Positions 63,557 to 64,000 of a stretch of 64,000 bases of DNA are shown piece after piece (the stretch's first letter is position 1; each line of letters begins with the position of its first letter). The notes under the pieces were generated by a model that saw only the letters and a program-made list of their open reading frames with translations, did no database searches and had not been told where the DNA came from. Source of the stretch: Aegilops tauschii subsp. strangulata (taxonomy: Eukaryota; Streptophyta; Magnoliopsida; Poales; Poaceae); contig NC_053037.3 in the NCBI RefSeq assembly GCF_002575655.3, positions 141,619,207 to 141,683,206 on the forward strand, written 5' to 3'. The position numbers and the translations under genes were made by a program.

Positions 63557-64000
63557 ATGGCTTACGAAGAGTAGTTATTCCGCATCCAAGCCGGCTGGGT
63601 AGACCGCCGGATACGAGCTATGCAGGTCGCTGATCCACCTCCCTCCCCTCGCCCGACGGAGCCAGTTGCCGCCCCAAGCCGGCGCGCGGTTCAGCAACTC
63701 GCCGCTCCAGGCCAGCTCGACGAGGAGCGGCGCACGGGCGTCGTTGCTGCCGTCCACGCCGCCGCCTCGTACCGCGTCTCCCGTTTCTGTGGCCGAGACT
63801 CCCATGTCGGCGGCCACGCCATGCAAGCAGTGACAGAAGCCGGGTGTGCGGAGAGTGACGAGTCGGTGGCGAGCGCCTCCGCGTCCGCCGCCATCATCGA
63901 GGAGAAGTAGAACATGGGAGGCCGCCGCCGCTTGGGTCCCATGAAGGCCACCGGGGAGGCGACGCCGGCGTACACAGTAGGTGTCTTGCCGGATCCTTTT
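63557..64000 (+). pseudogene. gene fragment of unknown function with two in-frame stops
   Basis: ATG at 63,557 (context TTACAATGGC, after a typical C-rich leader) opens a frame that meets TAG at 63,572-63,574. It continues in the same frame (LFRIQAGWVDRRIRAM, then Pro-rich and Ala-rich segments, VHAAASYRVSRFCGRD) to a second TAG at 63,908-63,910. It then stays open (MGGRRRLGPMKATGEA) to the window edge. Both stops interrupt sequence that looks coding on either side, so I read this as a pseudogene or degraded copy. A shorter product starting at Met 63,620 is possible. I recognise no domain. High GC at third positions fits grass coding sequence. Confidence 0.45.

Overview
The window is nuclear DNA of a grass, most likely a Triticeae species (wheat, Aegilops or close kin). 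The evidence is Stowaway-type MITEs with CTCCCTCCG ends, CACTA elements with TTTGCCGTC subterminal repeats, nested Ty1/copia and Ty3/gypsy retrotransposons, and plant-style GT-AG introns. It is overwhelmingly repetitive. Only one gene looks intact.

Layout. (1) 0-9.9 kb is a low-copy, MITE-rich stretch. It has a possible minus-strand promoter at the left edge, a two-exon gene with a premature stop (2.05-2.77 kb), a diverged local duplication (3.4-6.1 kb versus 7.5-9.3 kb) and a small charged ORF (6.8-7.2 kb). (2) 9.9-28.9 kb is a block of DNA transposons. Short Helitron-like ends lie on both sides in opposite orientation. Inside are one CACTA-type terminus (11.02 kb), a GGCCC-rich block, and exons of two minus-strand transposon genes (B1 and B2). 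A complete 6.07 kb CACTA element (14,398-20,466, TSD TTG) is inserted in B1 and carries its own Ptta/En/Spm-type gene, a long TTC tract and a G-rich minisatellite. (3) 28.9-35.3 kb is a small gene island holding an intact four-exon F-box/DUF295-like gene (31,435-33,219, 433 aa). (4) 35.3-52.4 kb is a minus-strand Ty3/gypsy element of the Tat type. A 9.26 kb SIRE-like Ty1/copia element (35,867-45,130, TSD CTCCC) is inserted in its left LTR. The gypsy element carries an antisense, TATA-led ORF for a predicted B3-like/AT-hook protein. Its right LTR is cut off at about 52,362. (5) 52.4-62.1 kb is a minus-strand transposon gene (C) related to B1 and B2. It has a recognisable Ptta/En/Spm (Transposase_24) region and an array of about eight repeated exons ending in PPSQ or close variants. 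(6) 62.1-64 kb holds a probable LTR fragment, a CA-rich minisatellite and a gene fragment with two in-frame stops that runs to the window edge.

How the pieces relate. The copia element landed inside the gypsy LTR, and the CACTA element landed at an intron/exon boundary of transposon gene B1, so both are younger than their hosts. Both retroelements are dead: in-frame stops, frameshifts, loss of the gag zinc knuckle, and loss of the promoter end of the gypsy 5' LTR. The stops are mainly of the CAG/CAA-to-TAG/TAA kind, as expected for decay of silenced, cytosine-methylated DNA. All coordinates of introns were read by eye from GT/AG sites and reading frame. No database search was possible.
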